From contig NZ_BBAG01000016.1 in assembly GCF_001311135.1 (NCBI RefSeq), forward strand, positions 1 to 56,470: a stretch of 56,470 nucleotides of DNA, read 5' to 3'. The position numbers and the translations under genes were made by a program. The notes below the pieces were generated by a model that was given only the letters and a program-made list of their open reading frames with translations, had not been told where the DNA came from and made no database searches. The DNA comes from Secundilactobacillus paracollinoides DSM 15502 = JCM 11969. Its GTDB lineage: Bacteria > Bacillota > Bacilli > Lactobacillales > Lactobacillaceae. Positions 29,262 to 38,616 of this stretch are shown piece by piece (the stretch's first letter is position 1; the number at the start of each line of letters is the position of its first letter).

Positions 29262-29873
29262 TCAAAAGTAGGAAAGCAACTGCCTTCCTACGCAATGCTT
29301 GTCTATTCTAACATACCGAACATAGTTTCGCCACCAATGACGTTTACGATAATTGACGTTGATAAATGACAACGTCAACACTACTGCCGGCCAGCGGTGC
29401 TTGGTCTCAGAAACAGCTTCAAACTTTAAAGCCTCGTAAAATTTCTGATCAGTCACATCTCGTTTTGGCAAGATCAGCTGGACCGTTTGAGTTGCCAGCT
29501 GACGTAGCGTTTTTAAGACTTGTGCCAGTAACGTTGTCTTTTGTGCATCGCTCACTGTCTGAGGGTCGGTGAGATATTGGCCTATCCAAACAATTTTGGG
29601 TCCCGGGTAATCGATCATCAAATCTAAACTGGCCACCAGCTTATCGTGGTCAAAGAAGCCCAGATAGTATTTTTGATTCGCCTTCGCCTGAGTCGCCACG
29701 CTATCCAAATCAGCAACTGCTTCCTGGTGGGTCAAATGATGGTCCATAAACAAACTAAAGAACGCTTGATTTGCTTTTTGCAACGCGTAGATCTGCGCGT
29801 CGTTTTCGTGGGTCAATTCCCGAACCTGGTAGACCACCTGTTGATTCAATGTTTCTGCTAACTGAGCTGCCAT
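29262..29873 (-). CDS. GNAT-like acetyltransferase
   Basis: A 203-residue protein resembling GNAT acetyltransferases: an N-terminal VYQVRELTHENDAQIYALQKAN helix-strand, the ANQKYYLGFFDHDKLVASLDL strands, an interrupted motif A (KIVWIGQYLTDPQTVSDAQKTTLLAQVLKTL), and QKFYEALKFEAVSETKHRW near the end, like the motif B FYEKLGF. The glycine-rich loop of motif A is poor, so activity is uncertain. The start ATG 29873 follows GAGG. The last 20 or so residues overlap the putative uvrB promoter, a LexA-like box and a hairpin. The native stop may therefore lie earlier, or a frame error may be present. Confidence 0.65.
   Translation of the reverse strand: MAAQLAETLNQQVVYQVRELTHENDAQIYALQKANQAFFSLFMDHHLTHQEAVADLDSVATQAKANQKYYLGFFDHDKLVASLDLMIDYPGPKIVWIGQYLTDPQTVSDAQKTTLLAQVLKTLRQLATQTVQLILPKRDVTDQKFYEALKFEAVSETKHRWPAVVLTLSFINVNYRKRHWWRNYVRYVRIDKHCVGRQLLSYF
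29263..29290 (-). promoter_or_regulatory. Leader hairpin before uvrB (terminator or attenuator)
   Basis: On the minus strand GTAGGAA pairs with TTCCTAC around a GC-AGTT-GC top, followed by TTTT. It lies between the putative uvrB promoter and the uvrB start, at the 3' end of the GNAT-like frame, so it could end the upstream transcript or attenuate uvrB. Confidence 0.55.
29317..29330. promoter_or_regulatory. LexA/DinR box upstream of uvrBA
   Basis: CGAACATAGTTTCG matches the Gram-positive SOS box CGAAC-N4-GTTCG at 9 of 10 positions. A minus-strand -10 (TATGTT, or TAGAAT 5 bp on) overlaps or follows it with an acceptable -35 16-17 bp away, so LexA binding would occlude the promoter. uvrBA are classical SOS genes. 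Confidence 0.72.
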
Positions 29874-29984
29874 TAGAACGCCTCATTTCGTTTTATCTTT
29901 CTTACATATTATAGTGCCTGTCGCTTGGGCGAGCAAATGGTCTGGCTAGTTACTCATGACTGTCAACTAGCACATCGGAAGAAG

Positions 29985-30112
29985 CCTTGCTGTCGACCCT
30001 CTGATAAGCAGTCGAGGGCGGATTCTCTTCGACCTTGATCTAAAGACAATGTGATGCTTAACTTATCTGAAAAGCAGCTCAACATTAGTGGAATACAACA
30101 AACTATCACCTA
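29985..30112 (+). repeat. R3 repeat, copy 2
   Basis: Shares GCAGTCGAGG-CGGATTCTC, GTGATGCTTAAC and CAACATTAGTGGAAT with 10128-10275. There is no adjacent R2 copy. The rest of this 306-bp gap holds only the trxB terminator. Confidence 0.6.
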
Positions 30113-30130
30113 ATAATGGAAAAAACCAGT

Positions 30131-30165
30131 CAAAAAAAGCCCACAGTATCCACTGTAGGCTTCTT
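30131..30165 (-). terminator. trxB terminator
   Basis: Minus strand: AGCC, one bulged base, ACAGT pairing with ACTGT and GGGCT around a GGAT loop, followed by T7. It lies 15 bp after the trxB stop. Confidence 0.88.
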
Positions 30166-30179
30166 TAAAATTCTTCATA

Positions 30180-31119
30180 TTAAGCTTTAACGCCAGTGTC
30201 ATTCAAGGATTCAATGTACTTGAAAACTTGTTGGCCGGCAACACCGCCATCACCAACTGCAGTGGTGATCTGACGAAGGTCCTTAGCGCGAACATCGCCA
30301 ATGGCGAAAACGCCAGGTACCTTGGTTTCCATTTGACCGTTCGTTTCGATCCAGCCGTCTTCGTTGGTCACGCCTAAGCTGGCAATTTCTTCCGTCTTAG
30401 GTAAGATGCAACATAGATGAAGACGCCGCTAGCATCGATAACAGTCTCTTCGTTCGTTTGGTTGTTGACCACTTTAACGCCGGTTACTTTTTGGTCATCA
30501 CCCAAAACCTCGGTCACATTGCTGTTCCAAACGAAGTTCATCTTGTCGTTAGCAAATGCCCGGTCCTGAATGATTTTTTGTGCGCGTAATTGGTCACGAC
30601 GGTGAATGACGGTCACCTTTGAAGCCAACTGAGTCAGATAAAGACCCTCTTCAATAGCGGAATCACCGCCACCGACGACGATAACTTCGCGGTTCTTAAA
30701 GAACGCACCGTCGCAGACTGCGCAGTAAGACACACCTCGGCCACCATATTCTTCTTCGCCGGGAACACCCAACTTACGGTATTCAGAACCCGTTGCTAAG
30801 ACAACCGCCTTTGCTTCGTAAGTTTCAGTATCGGTGGTGACGATCTTAACCGCGCCTGATCTTCGATACCCTGAACATTGCCGTAAGCATATTCAGCACC
30901 AAACTGAGTGGCGCCGTCGTACATGTCCTTGGCTAAGTCTGGGCCGAGAACTGATGAAAACCCAGGGTAGTTTTCGATGGCCGCCGTGTTGTTCATTTGG
31001 CCACCATAAATGCCGCGGTCAAGTAGGAGTACTGAAAGGTTTGCCCGTGACGCGTATAACGCACTGGCCATGCCACCAGGTCCCGCACCAATAACGATTA
31101 CATCATATTGTTTTGCCAT
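30180..31119 (-). CDS. trxB: Thioredoxin-disulfide reductase (two frame breaks)
   Basis: TrxB is an NADPH-dependent FAD enzyme that reduces thioredoxin. It has the FAD-binding GAGPGGMASALYASRA loop (residues 11-26), the redox motif YCAVCDGAFF, the NADPH loop VVGGGDSAIEEGLYL, and the C-terminal FAD segment GVFAIGDVRAKDLRQITTAVGDG. The frame breaks near 30857-30860 (one G gives EDQGAVKIVTTDT) and near 30408-30411 (one G gives YVGILPKTEEIASLG). With both repaired the length is 313 residues. It follows gpsA by 97 bp, in the conserved hprK-lgt-gpsA-trxB order. Confidence 0.95.
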
Positions 31120-31216
31120 CTGTTTTCCTTCTCTCTTAGCCAGTTATTCTGACAGTTAAATACGGTGATTAACTTACTATAAATCAGTAAAGATGTCTAG
31201 TAGTTTGTTTCTATCC

Positions 31217-32230
31217 CTAAAATTCGGAGCGGCCTTCCCGTTGCATTAGGTCGGAAATGGCTTGCCGAATTTCCTTACCTTCATAAAGCACTTGGTAAAT
31301 GGCTTCAGTGATCGGCATATCAACGCCGCGTTGTTTAGCGAGTTCATAGGCTGCCTTTGTGGTAGCAACGCCTTCGATCACCATGCCCATGTTGTTGATG
31401 ACTTCATTCAGAGATTTGCCCTGACCGAGCTGGTCACCAGCACGCCAGTTTCTAGAATTTGAGCTGGTCCCGGTCACAATGATGTCACCGACACCTGCCA
31501 ACCCCATAAAGGTTTGCGGGTTAGCACCAAACGAGCCGCCTAACCGAGAAACTTCAGCCAAACCCCGGGTCATCAAAGCCGCCTTGGCATTATCGCCATA
31601 ACCGAGGCCACGTAACGCACCAGTACCCAGAGCAATAATGTTCTTCAGCGCGGCAGCAATCTCCACCCCGATAACATCACTATTCGTGTAGACCCGGAAG
31701 TAGTGGTTCATAAACAGGTTCTGCACATGTTTAGCAGCATCCAGGTCAGTGCTGGCCGCCGTAATCAACGTAATATCGCGTTTAGCAACGTCCTCAGCGT
31801 GGCTTGGCCCAGAAAGGACTGTAATTGAACTGCGATTTTCAGCCGGAATCTCTTCCGCCAAAATTTCTGAAACGCGCTTGTAAGTCTTTTGCTCGATTCC
31901 CTTGCTGGCGTGAATCAAGGCTGGTTTTGCGTGAGTCTCAGCCAAAATCGTTTTGACTTGGCTGGCCACATCACGCACCGCCTTGGTTGGCACAACAAAC
32001 AGGATCGTGGTTGCATCAGTCAGTGCTTCCTTTAGATCCACATAAGCAATTAAGGTTTCTGAATAGGTAAAGTCCTTGATGTAGTGGGTGTTTGTGTGCT
32101 TGGTGTTCAATTCTTCGACTTGCTTAGAATTGTAGGACCAAAGCGACACCTGGTTGCCGTTCTCATCGAGTAAGTTTGCTAAAATACTGCCCCAGGAACC
32201 CGCACCTAAAACTGCAATTTTTTCAGACAT
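31217..32230 (-). CDS. gpsA: Glycerol-3-phosphate dehydrogenase [NAD(P)+]
   Basis: GpsA reduces dihydroxyacetone phosphate to sn-glycerol 3-phosphate for phospholipid and teichoic acid synthesis. The 337-residue frame is intact. The nucleotide loop [16 protein letters not shown] is at residues 6-21. [10 protein letters not shown] and [14 protein letters not shown] follow, with the catalytic region [29 protein letters not shown]. It lies 5 bp after lgt and is therefore probably in one operon with hprK and lgt. Confidence 0.97.
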   Translation of the reverse strand: MSEKIAVLGAGSWGSILANLLDENGNQVSLWSYNSKQVEELNTKHTNTHYIKDFTYSETLIAYVDLKEALTDATTILFVVPTKAVRDVASQVKTILAETHAKPALIHASKGIEQKTYKRVSEILAEEIPAENRSSITVLSGPSHAEDVAKRDITLITAASTDLDAAKHVQNLFMNHYFRVYTNSDVIGVEIAAALKNIIALGTGALRGLGYGDNAKAALMTRGLAEVSRLGGSFGANPQTFMGLAGVGDIIVTGTSSNSRNWRAGDQLGQGKSLNEVINNMGMVIEGVATTKAAYELAKQRGVDMPITEAIYQVLYEGKEIRQAISDLMQREGRSEF

Positions 32231-32235
32231 AGTAA

Positions 32236-33096
32236 TTACTCCTTATTTTTTGCCACTTGGGCTTTTTTGCGAAATGGATCACCATCAAGATACATGGGAA
32301 TTTGGTTCCCCAAACGTCGCCGGTAGATCACAATGATGATTGCACCAATAAACAAAATGACTGATAACAACTGGGATACCCGGATGTCAGCGAACAGCAT
32401 CAAGCTATCTGTCCGCATGCCTTCAATAAAGAAGCGGCCAAACGAATACCACATGACGTAGCCCAAGAAGATCTCACCCTGCTTGAACCACCCTTTTTGA
32501 TGTCTCAGGGACATCAGGAAAATAAACCCTAAAATATCCCAAGTTGATTCGAATAAAAACGTTGGCTGGCGATACGCCCCGTTAATGAACATTTGGGCAA
32601 TCAGCCAGTGTGGTAAGTGCAACCCTTGCAGGAAGCTCAGACTGGTCACTTGACCAAAGGCTTCCTGATTCATGAAGTTGCCCCAGCGGCCGATTCCCTG
32701 TGCCATAATGACGGTCGGTGCCGCAACGTCTAGCATGAGCCAGACCGGGATGAACCGTGATCGGCAGAAGAAGTAGACCACGAGGCCCGCCCCGATCAGT
32801 GACCCATAAACGGCGATCCCGCCGTCCCAGACCGCAATGATCTGGTTTAAATGCTGCGAGTAGTAGGACCATTCAAACCCAACGTAGTACAGCCGGGCTG
32901 CGATGATGGCTGCGGGCAACGCCCACAGGATCATGTCATAAATATCGTCGGGGTCGATCCCGCGACGCTTACCTTCTCGCACAGCCAGGGTGACTGCAAT
33001 CACAACTGCACTCGCAATAAAAATGCCGTACCAGTGAACCTGGATCGGCCCCAAATGAAAGGCAATTGGATTTAATGCGGCTAACATTCCTCTCAA
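32236..33096 (-). CDS. lgt: Prolipoprotein diacylglyceryl transferase
   Basis: Lgt transfers diacylglycerol from phosphatidylglycerol to the lipobox cysteine of prolipoproteins. It is a membrane protein of about seven helices and 286 residues. The Lgt signature [13 protein letters not shown] is present, with [13 protein letters not shown] near the start and [14 protein letters not shown] near the end. The start is uncertain: TTG 33096 has GAGGGG seven bases upstream, while ATG 33087 ([10 protein letters not shown]) has an AGAGG too close to it. I prefer TTG. hprK ends inside the ribosome binding site region. Confidence 0.95.
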   Translation of the reverse strand: MRGMLAALNPIAFHLGPIQVHWYGIFIASAVVIAVTLAVREGKRRGIDPDDIYDMILWALPAAIIAARLYYVGFEWSYYSQHLNQIIAVWDGGIAVYGSLIGAGLVVYFFCRSRFIPVWLMLDVAAPTVIMAQGIGRWGNFMNQEAFGQVTSLSFLQGLHLPHWLIAQMFINGAYRQPTFLFESTWDILGFIFLMSLRHQKGWFKQGEIFLGYVMWYSFGRFFIEGMRTDSLMLFADIRVSQLLSVILFIGAIIIVIYRRRLGNQIPMYLDGDPFRKKAQVAKNKE

Positions 33097-33107
33097 GGTG
33101 CCACCCC

Positions 33108-34049
33108 TCACTTATTATTTTTTGAATTTTGTTTGATAAGCCGGTTAAGGTTATCATCAAAGACCTTCGTTGCATCGTACCCCATGGAGCGCGCTCTAAA
33201 GTTCATGGAGGCCGCTTCAATGATGATGGCTATATTTCGCCCAGTCTTAACTGGGATCGAAATCTTCGGCACGATCACATCAAAGATCTTTTGCGTTTCA
33301 TCACCGTTACCCAGCCGATCAAATTTCTTGTCGGGCGACCAGGATTCTAGGTGCACAATGAGATCAATATCGGTCTCACTTCGAACGGCACCGGCCCCAA
33401 ACAGGTTCATGACATCGATGATGCCGATCCCCCGAATTTCCAGCAGATGCGCTAAGATTGCGGGGGCTTGCCCCACTAACGTCTGCTCATCTTGTTGGTA
33501 GACTTCTACCCGATCATCCGCAATTAGGCGGTGACCACGTTTAACGAGTTCCAACGCGGTTTCACTCTTACCAACGCCAGAGTCACCGGTAATCAGGACC
33601 CCAACACCGTAGATGTCAACCAGCACGCCATGAAGCGACTGGCGTTCAGCCAATTTGCCTTCAAGATAGTTGGTCATGTTACTGAGGACTCGTGACGTTG
33701 TCATCTTTGTCCCTAAAACTGGAATTTTAGATTCTTGCGCCGCCTGAAGCAACTCCTCCGGCGGTTCAAGTTGTGTTGAGATCACAAGCGCCGGTGTCTC
33801 TGGTTGACACATCTGACGCATGACCTGCAATAGATCATCACTTGTCATGCCCTTCGCAAAGGACGTTTCGGTAATTCCGAGTAACTGGACCCGTTTGGCT
33901 GGATAATAGTTAAAGTACCCCGTCAGTTCCAAGCCGGGCCGTGAAATGTCGCTGGTCGTTATCTTGCGGTCGGCTAGCAAATCTTCGCCGTACAGCACGT
34001 CTAGTCGAATATTATCAACTAAGTCAGCAACCGTCACGCTATCTGCCAT
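33108..34049 (-). CDS. hprK: HPr kinase/phosphorylase
   Basis: HprK/P phosphorylates HPr on Ser46 in response to fructose 1,6-bisphosphate and ATP, and reverses this at high phosphate. It governs carbon catabolite repression with CcpA. The 313-residue protein has Walker A GDSGVGKS (155-162), His140 in [13 protein letters not shown], the downstream [11 protein letters not shown] segment and the family signature PVKTGRN. It starts at ATG 34049 and overlaps the lgt upstream region. The conserved hprK-lgt pair is seen in most lactobacilli. Confidence 0.97.
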   Translation of the reverse strand: MADSVTVADLVDNIRLDVLYGEDLLADRKITTSDISRPGLELTGYFNYYPAKRVQLLGITETSFAKGMTSDDLLQVMRQMCQPETPALVISTQLEPPEELLQAAQESKIPVLGTKMTTSRVLSNMTNYLEGKLAERQSLHGVLVDIYGVGVLITGDSGVGKSETALELVKRGHRLIADDRVEVYQQDEQTLVGQAPAILAHLLEIRGIGIIDVMNLFGAGAVRSETDIDLIVHLESWSPDKKFDRLGNGDETQKIFDVIVPKISIPVKTGRNIAIIIEAASMNFRARSMGYDATKVFDDNLNRLIKQNSKNNK

Positions 34050-34120
34050 TTGAATCCCTCCTTGTCACACTATTAAAGTTTAGTGTATCACTTTTCGCCC
34101 CTCTAATGATAGCTCTTACA

Positions 34121-34477
34121 TCAATCCCGTGACCGGCCACCAATGAAGCTTGAAATAATCGCATTACAAAGCGACATCAGTACGGCAATCAGCATGGACA
34201 TGCCAAAGGAAGAAAAGCGAAAGTTATTGCCCACAAAAAAGGCGGTCAACTGTAGGAGAAATCCATTAATGACAATACTAAACAAGCCTAAGGTCACAAC
34301 GTTTATCGGCAACGACAACAGGATCAAAAAGGGCTTGACTGCCGCGTTGAGAATGGCGAGCACCACACTGGCAAGCAGCGCGATCCAAATACTGGCCACG
34401 TAAAAACTACTGTGGAAAAAACCAGCGAGCGCGATGAACAACACCGCGTTCACTAATATGCGACCCCAAAATTTCAT
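34121..34477 (-). CDS. YvlD-like membrane protein (phage holin family 4 type)
   Basis: A 118-residue membrane protein with about four hydrophobic helices (VNAVLFIALAGFF, IWIALLASVVLAILNAAVKPFLILLSLPI, LGLFSIVINGFLL, MSMLIAVLMSLCNAII). It matches the YvlD/holin-4 group found beside hprK in Bacillus and lactobacilli. The conserved NAAVKPFLILLSLPINVVTLG core is present. The function is unknown; in B. subtilis yvlABCD belongs to an envelope-stress regulon. It is 9 bp after the PspC-domain gene. Confidence 0.85.
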   Translation of the reverse strand: MKFWGRILVNAVLFIALAGFFHSSFYVASIWIALLASVVLAILNAAVKPFLILLSLPINVVTLGLFSIVINGFLLQLTAFFVGNNFRFSSFGMSMLIAVLMSLCNAIISSFIGGRSRD

Positions 34478-34486
34478 CTACTTCAC

Positions 34487-34807
34487 TCATCTTTCATCAG
34501 AATCATCTTCGGAAACATCATGCAGTGTCTTACGCGGTTGTTTCCCAGAACCGCCGCCAAACCCACCAAATCCGCTGAACGGATTGTGGGGTTGATTGGA
34601 ATCATGATGACTCGTATCCCGTGGGATCACCGTCATTAAAAGCAGATAAACCAGCAGCCCAAATAAAATGTGTCCCGGGTAAATCGTCAAAATCACGAAA
34701 ACGACTCGTAGGATAGTCGCACTAAAACCAAAGTACTCGGCAATGCCGCCAAGGACTCCGCTAATGATTTTATTGGACGACCGTGTTAAACGTCGATGTT
34801 GACTCAT
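34487..34807 (-). CDS. PspC-domain protein
   Basis: A 106-residue PspC-family membrane protein. The signature [30 protein letters not shown] is at residues 6-35, followed by a hydrophobic segment and a polar Gly/Pro-rich C-terminal part. PspC proteins relate to phage-shock/envelope stress, and in Bacillus the YvlC homologue sits beside YvlD, as here. It begins the yvlC-yvlD-hprK-lgt-gpsA-trxB run, and a repeat-rich gap lies upstream. Confidence 0.88.
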   Translation of the reverse strand: MSQHRRLTRSSNKIISGVLGGIAEYFGFSATILRVVFVILTIYPGHILFGLLVYLLLMTVIPRDTSHHDSNQPHNPFSGFGGFGGGSGKQPRKTLHDVSEDDSDER

Positions 34808-34870
34808 TTGTCCACCTCATTTCTTAAACGAGTTCTATGAGAACTTTCTGTTACCAGAATAGAGAAATAA

Positions 34871-34896
34871 AGGGCTGAAAGCAAGCCCCCAGCCCT
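34871..34896 (-). terminator. Possible phoU-side terminator
   Basis: A 7-bp stem AGGGCTG/CAGCCCT with a 12-nt loop; on the minus strand it is followed only by TTTATTT. It might end the pst-phoU transcript, about 500 bp after the phoU stop, with the repeats in between. Weak. Confidence 0.4.
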
Positions 34897-34950
34897 GAAC
34901 TATCGTTTAATTTTTTGTTACAGGTTGTGCTCATATACCGCTTCGTTGCA

Positions 34951-35105
34951 CCGTTCGGCCCTGCAGGCTGAAGTGGGTCGCTCCGGGGAGCTAGTGAATG
35001 TCTTGGCAGAAATTCAAGGATCTCCTACATCTCCCGTGTTCGTAATCGGCCAAAAGACGGCCGCTAACAACCACAGACAACCACAGAGCCTGCAATGCCG
35101 AACGG
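34951..35105 (+). repeat. R2 structured repeat, copy 2
   Basis: The best-paired R2 copy: CCGTTCGGC-cct-GCAGGC (34951-34968) pairs with GCCTGC-aat-GCCGAACGG (35088-35105). Inside are GGGGAGCT with GGATCTCC, the GAAT/ATTC hairpin, and CGGCC-aaaaga-CGGCCG. It lies between phoU and the PspC gene; no coding capacity is seen. Confidence 0.8.
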
Positions 35106-35204
35106 CTCCACTACGCTGCAAGGCAAAATATAGTCACTATTTACGAAAAGTTAGAAAAGTGCTATGAACCGCACAAGATAAATGCTACAGGCTAACTTGG
35201 CAAT

Positions 35205-35345
35205 CGGTCGAAATATTACTGTCATAAAGTTTAGCAGCGATTGTTGGCGAAATCAGCACATACTCTGTTTAAAGTGATTGGGCCACTTAGCCGGTCGATA
35301 GATTTTCTCGTGCACGCAACCGGTCGTCTAATGTTGAGAAGACCT
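35205..35345 (+). repeat. R3-like repeat, partial copy
   Basis: ATTACTGTC-ATAAAG-TTTAGCAG resembles the start of the R3 copy at 10128, at the same distance after R2 as in copy 1. The right half has diverged and contains AACCGGTCG and GCCGGTCG words. Support is weak but positional. Confidence 0.4.
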
Positions 35346-35391
35346 ATACAATAAACATTCAATTGACTATCGAAAAGTATTCCTACCCACG

Positions 35392-36069
35392 CTAATCCTC
35401 TGAATTATTCATCAGCTTTAGTTCAACGATCTGACCAGTCTTCAAGTAAACGATCAACTCGCCAACGTTGATCATGTAATCCGCAATGCGCAATAGATCG
35501 GCGGCAACGGCACTGTACTTCATGACGGCAAGGATCACGTTGCTGTCCGCCTGAGCTTGGGTGTATACCTCATGTAAAATATGGTCGTTGATCGTTGCCA
35601 GGTGGTTATTGATAGTCACAAGGTCGCGCGCCGCCTGGTCGTCCTTGTTGACATACGCTTGAATGGCCTGCTTCACGATTTCAGTGGTCTGCTCCCCCAT
35701 CGAGGCCAGGAGACTCTCAACCTCTGGTGCGCGGTGCTGCCCCTTAACATAAATCGTTGCGTGAGCGATGTTGCGGGCATGGTCGCCAGCCCGTTCTAAA
35801 TCAGACACCGCCTTTAAAATGGTGACCACCTCGCGTAAATCGGTTGTGACTGGCTGGTACAGGGCAATCATTTCAAAGGACTTGGCCTCCAATTCAATCT
35901 CACGGTCATTGATCTGGTGGTCTTCGTCAATGATCTGCTGGGCCGCCTCCCGGTCATGGTTGATAAACGCTGCCACTGCCTTTTGAACCGTGTGGCTGAC
36001 CAGGACCCCCATTTCGGTAAACCCGTTATCAAGTTCATCTAATTCATCATCGAAAAGTCGTCGCATCAC
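35392..36069 (-). CDS. phoU: Phosphate transport accessory protein PhoU
   Basis: PhoU is a helical-bundle metal-binding protein that couples Pst transport state to PhoR signalling. The 225-residue protein has two PhoU repeats: MMRRLFDDELDELDNGFTEMG with NDREIELEAKSFEM in the first, and QIVKQAIQAYVNKDDQAARD in the second. Conserved DLERAGDHARNIAH and DLLRIADYMINVGE metal-site motifs close each half. It is the last gene of pstS-C-A-B-B-phoU, 12 bp after pstB. A gap of about 580 bp of repeats follows. Confidence 0.95.
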   Translation of the reverse strand: MMRRLFDDELDELDNGFTEMGVLVSHTVQKAVAAFINHDREAAQQIIDEDHQINDREIELEAKSFEMIALYQPVTTDLREVVTILKAVSDLERAGDHARNIAHATIYVKGQHRAPEVESLLASMGEQTTEIVKQAIQAYVNKDDQAARDLVTINNHLATINDHILHEVYTQAQADSNVILAVMKYSAVAADLLRIADYMINVGELIVYLKTGQIVELKLMNNSED

Positions 36070-36081
36070 GTGCCTCCTCCG

Positions 36082-36837
36082 CTAGCCGAATCGGCCGCTA
36101 ATGTAGTCTTCGGTTGCTTTCTTCGCGGGGTTCATAAAGATCCGCTTGGTGTCATCAGCTTCCACAACCTCCCCGTCCATAAAGAAAACGGTCCGGTCAG
36201 CAATCCGGGATGCCTGCTGAAGGTTATGGGTCACCGTGATGATCGTATAGTTGGTTCTTAATTTTAGCAAAGTCGCTTCAATTTGACTACTTGAAATTGG
36301 GTCGAGTGCACTGGTCGGCTCGTCTAATAAAATAATTTCAGGCGACACCGCCAGAACACGTGCGATGCAGACCCGCTGCTGCTGACCGCCCGATAAGGAT
36401 AACGCACTCTCATGCAGGTGGTCTTTCACTTCGTCCCAAACTGCGGCTTCACGCAGACTCGTTTCAACGATTTCGTCCAGTTTTTCTTTCGCCACCTTAC
36501 CCGCGATTTTCACGCCAAACGCGACATTATCATAAATTGAAAAGGGAAATGGGTTGGGCTGTTGAAACACCATGCCAATTTCTTTTCGAAGGTTGACCAT
36601 ATCCGTTTGTGGGGCATAGATGTCCTGCCCTTTAAAAGTGACTTTACCGGTGATCGTCACGTTAGGAATCAGGTCGTTCATCCGATTTAACGTGCGCAAG
36701 TAAGTTGACTTACTAGAACCAGAGGGACCGATCAATGCGGTAATGCCCTTCGCTGGAAAATCTAATGTGATGCCCTTTAGTGCTTCGTTATTACCATAAT
36801 AAACGTGCAGATCCTGCGTTGAAATTAATGCCGTCAT
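36082..36837 (-). CDS. pstB: Phosphate ABC transporter ATPase PstB (second copy, altered P-loop)
   Basis: A 251-residue PstB ATPase of the high-affinity phosphate importer. The Walker A reads GPSGSSKST (residues 37-45): the glycine normally preceding the lysine is Ser42, encoded AGT at 36714-36712. The Q loop region VFQQPNPFP, signature LSGGQQQR, Walker [14 protein letters not shown] and switch [11 protein letters not shown] are normal. It follows the other pstB by 11 bp. Tandem pstB genes are common in lactobacilli. The glycine-to-serine change could weaken ATP binding, or it may be a base error (GGT to AGT). Confidence 0.94.
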   Translation of the reverse strand: MTALISTQDLHVYYGNNEALKGITLDFPAKGITALIGPSGSSKSTYLRTLNRMNDLIPNVTITGKVTFKGQDIYAPQTDMVNLRKEIGMVFQQPNPFPFSIYDNVAFGVKIAGKVAKEKLDEIVETSLREAAVWDEVKDHLHESALSLSGGQQQRVCIARVLAVSPEIILLDEPTSALDPISSSQIEATLLKLRTNYTIITVTHNLQQASRIADRTVFFMDGEVVEADDTKRIFMNPAKKATEDYISGRFG

Positions 36838-36848
36838 CGTAACGCCTC

Positions 36849-37688
36849 CTATCCAAAATCACCGGCAACGTAATTGTTCGTCAGCTGTACCTTCGGCGAG
36901 GTAAAAATAGTTGATGTTTCATCGTACTCCAGGACCCGACCGAGATTAAAAAAAGCCGTGTAGTCACTGATGCGGGCTGCCTGTTGCATGTTATGGGTCA
37001 CAATAATAATGGTGTACTGTTTTTTCAACTGCAGCAGCGTGTTCTCCAACTGACTTGTGGAAACGGGATCTAGCGCGCTGGCGGGTTCATCTAGCAGCAG
37101 GATATCAGGTTTAATGGCAATGGCCCGTGCAATGCACAGTCGCTGCTGCTGACCACCGGAAAGTGCCAGCGCACTTTGATTGAGTTTATCCTTGACTTCA
37201 TCCCAAATGGCGGCTTGTTTCAAGCTTGTTTCAACAATTTCATCCAGCTGGTGTTTATCGGTGATACCTCGCCGGCGCAGGGCAAACACAATGTTGTCAT
37301 AGATCGATTTTGCAAACGGGTTCGGGCGTTGAAACACCATCCCGATTCGCCGCCACATTTCATACACGTCAATGTCCGGCTGATTCACGTCAACACCGCG
37401 GTACATGATCTGCCCCGTTACTTTCGCCACGTTATCGTTCATCCGATTTAGTGAGCGCAGATAGGTCGACTTTCCAGAGCCGCTTGGCCCAATTAGCGCG
37501 GTGATCTTGTGTTCTAAAAACTGCAGGTCACCTTCATACAGTGCCTCATTTTCACCGTAGAACACATGCATATTTTTCGTTTCCAGCACGACTGGAGACT
37601 CGGACGTTGCCTCAGGGGCGACGATATTGCGATCAAGCCAGGCCGTATTGTCGTTATGTTGATGCTGACTCGTTGGATTAATAAACAT
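36849..37688 (-). CDS. pstB: Phosphate ABC transporter ATPase PstB (first copy)
   Basis: A 279-residue PstB ATPase with an N-terminal extension of about 30 residues ([19 protein letters not shown]) before the ABC domain. Walker A is the normal GPSGSGKST, with [11 protein letters not shown], signature [14 protein letters not shown], Walker [14 protein letters not shown] and switch [11 protein letters not shown]. It is paired with the second PstB, which has a changed P-loop. The two may form a heterodimer under PstA-PstC. It lies 40 bp after pstA. Confidence 0.95.
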   Translation of the reverse strand: MFINPTSQHQHNDNTAWLDRNIVAPEATSESPVVLETKNMHVFYGENEALYEGDLQFLEHKITALIGPSGSGKSTYLRSLNRMNDNVAKVTGQIMYRGVDVNQPDIDVYEMWRRIGMVFQRPNPFAKSIYDNIVFALRRRGITDKHQLDEIVETSLKQAAIWDEVKDKLNQSALALSGGQQQRLCIARAIAIKPDILLLDEPASALDPVSTSQLENTLLQLKKQYTIIIVTHNMQQAARISDYTAFFNLGRVLEYDETSTIFTSPKVQLTNNYVAGDFG

Positions 37689-37728
37689 TTAAATGCCCCA
37701 ATTTCAAGAATAAAGGGTGACTGTCACC

Positions 37729-38616
37729 CTAATCAGCCGCAGTCAATTTTTTAAAGAGCCGCCGGCCAATGTAGCGTGCCGAAAGGTTAAAGAGTAGGAC
37801 CGCAATTACTAAGACTGCGGAAGCCCCTGACGAAACGGCCTTTGCATCTGGCATGATCCCCTCGGAATTAATTTTCCAAATGTGGACAGCCAAGGTTTCT
37901 GCCGGGCGCATCGGATTCAAGGGACTGCTGATATCAAACGGATTCCAGTTTGCAAAGTCTAACGCGGGTGCGCTCTGTCCCGCCGTAAAAATCAGAGCAT
38001 CTGCTTCACCAAAAATCCGGCCAGCACTGAGAATGACACCGGTCAAAATCGTTGGCAATGCCGCGGGTAAAATAATATGAAGCACAGTTTCCCAGCGTGA
38101 CAGCCTAATGCTAGGCCACCCTCGCGCTGCGTCTCTGGCACAGCAGCCAGCGCCTCTTCAATACTGCGCGTCAGCAGGGGTAAGTTAAAGAACGTTAGCG
38201 CGAAGGCCCCAGATAGGATGGAGAATCCAAAACCAAACCGGACAACGAAGATCAAGAAACCAAACAACCCGACAACAATTGACGGAAGTGAGCTTAAGAT
38301 CTCGATCGCCGTTCGAATTAAACTTGTCATCGCATTTTTTGGGGCGTATTCATTTAAGTAGATACCGGCACCCAGAGCGATGGGAAATGAAATTAGTAAC
38401 GTTAGAATCAACAAATAAAACGAGTTAAAGAGTTGAATCCCGATCCCACCACCAGCTGTAAACGCCTTTTGACGGGGTCGTGAGAAAGTGCCAGGAAATG
38501 TGCGGTAATCCGGTAATGATGATGTACCCCAGTAACGCGGCCAAAATTAAAACGATGGTGCCGGCAATCCCGTAGAGGACACCAGTCGCAATCTTATTTG
38601 CTGTTTTCGGCTTCAT
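37729..38616 (-). CDS. pstA: Phosphate ABC transporter permease PstA (two frame breaks)
   Basis: PstA is one of the two Pst membrane permeases. The N-terminal helix (GVLYGIAGTIVLILAALLGYIII), the central region (SFPIALGAGIYLNEYAPKN, EILSSLPSIVVGLFGFLIF), and the C-terminal helices with GRIFGEADALIFTAG are all recognisable. Break one, near 38466-38472, is mended by two bases added or one removed (TTPSKAFTAGGGIGIQLFNS). Break two, near 38101-38106, is mended by one base (LALG, then SRWETVLHIILP). The total is about 295 residues. It overlaps the pstC end by 4 bp. Confidence 0.93.

Noticed and set aside
34925-35167. 80-codon open frame in the R2 copy
   Set aside because: It is entirely inside the structured repeat, is not conserved as a frame in the other copies, and has no ribosome binding site.
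37729-38616. Programmed frameshift in pstA, pgk, uvrB or phoR
   Set aside because: No stimulatory Shine-Dalgarno, slippery codon with stop, or pseudoknot is evident, and the same lesion type appears all over the window.
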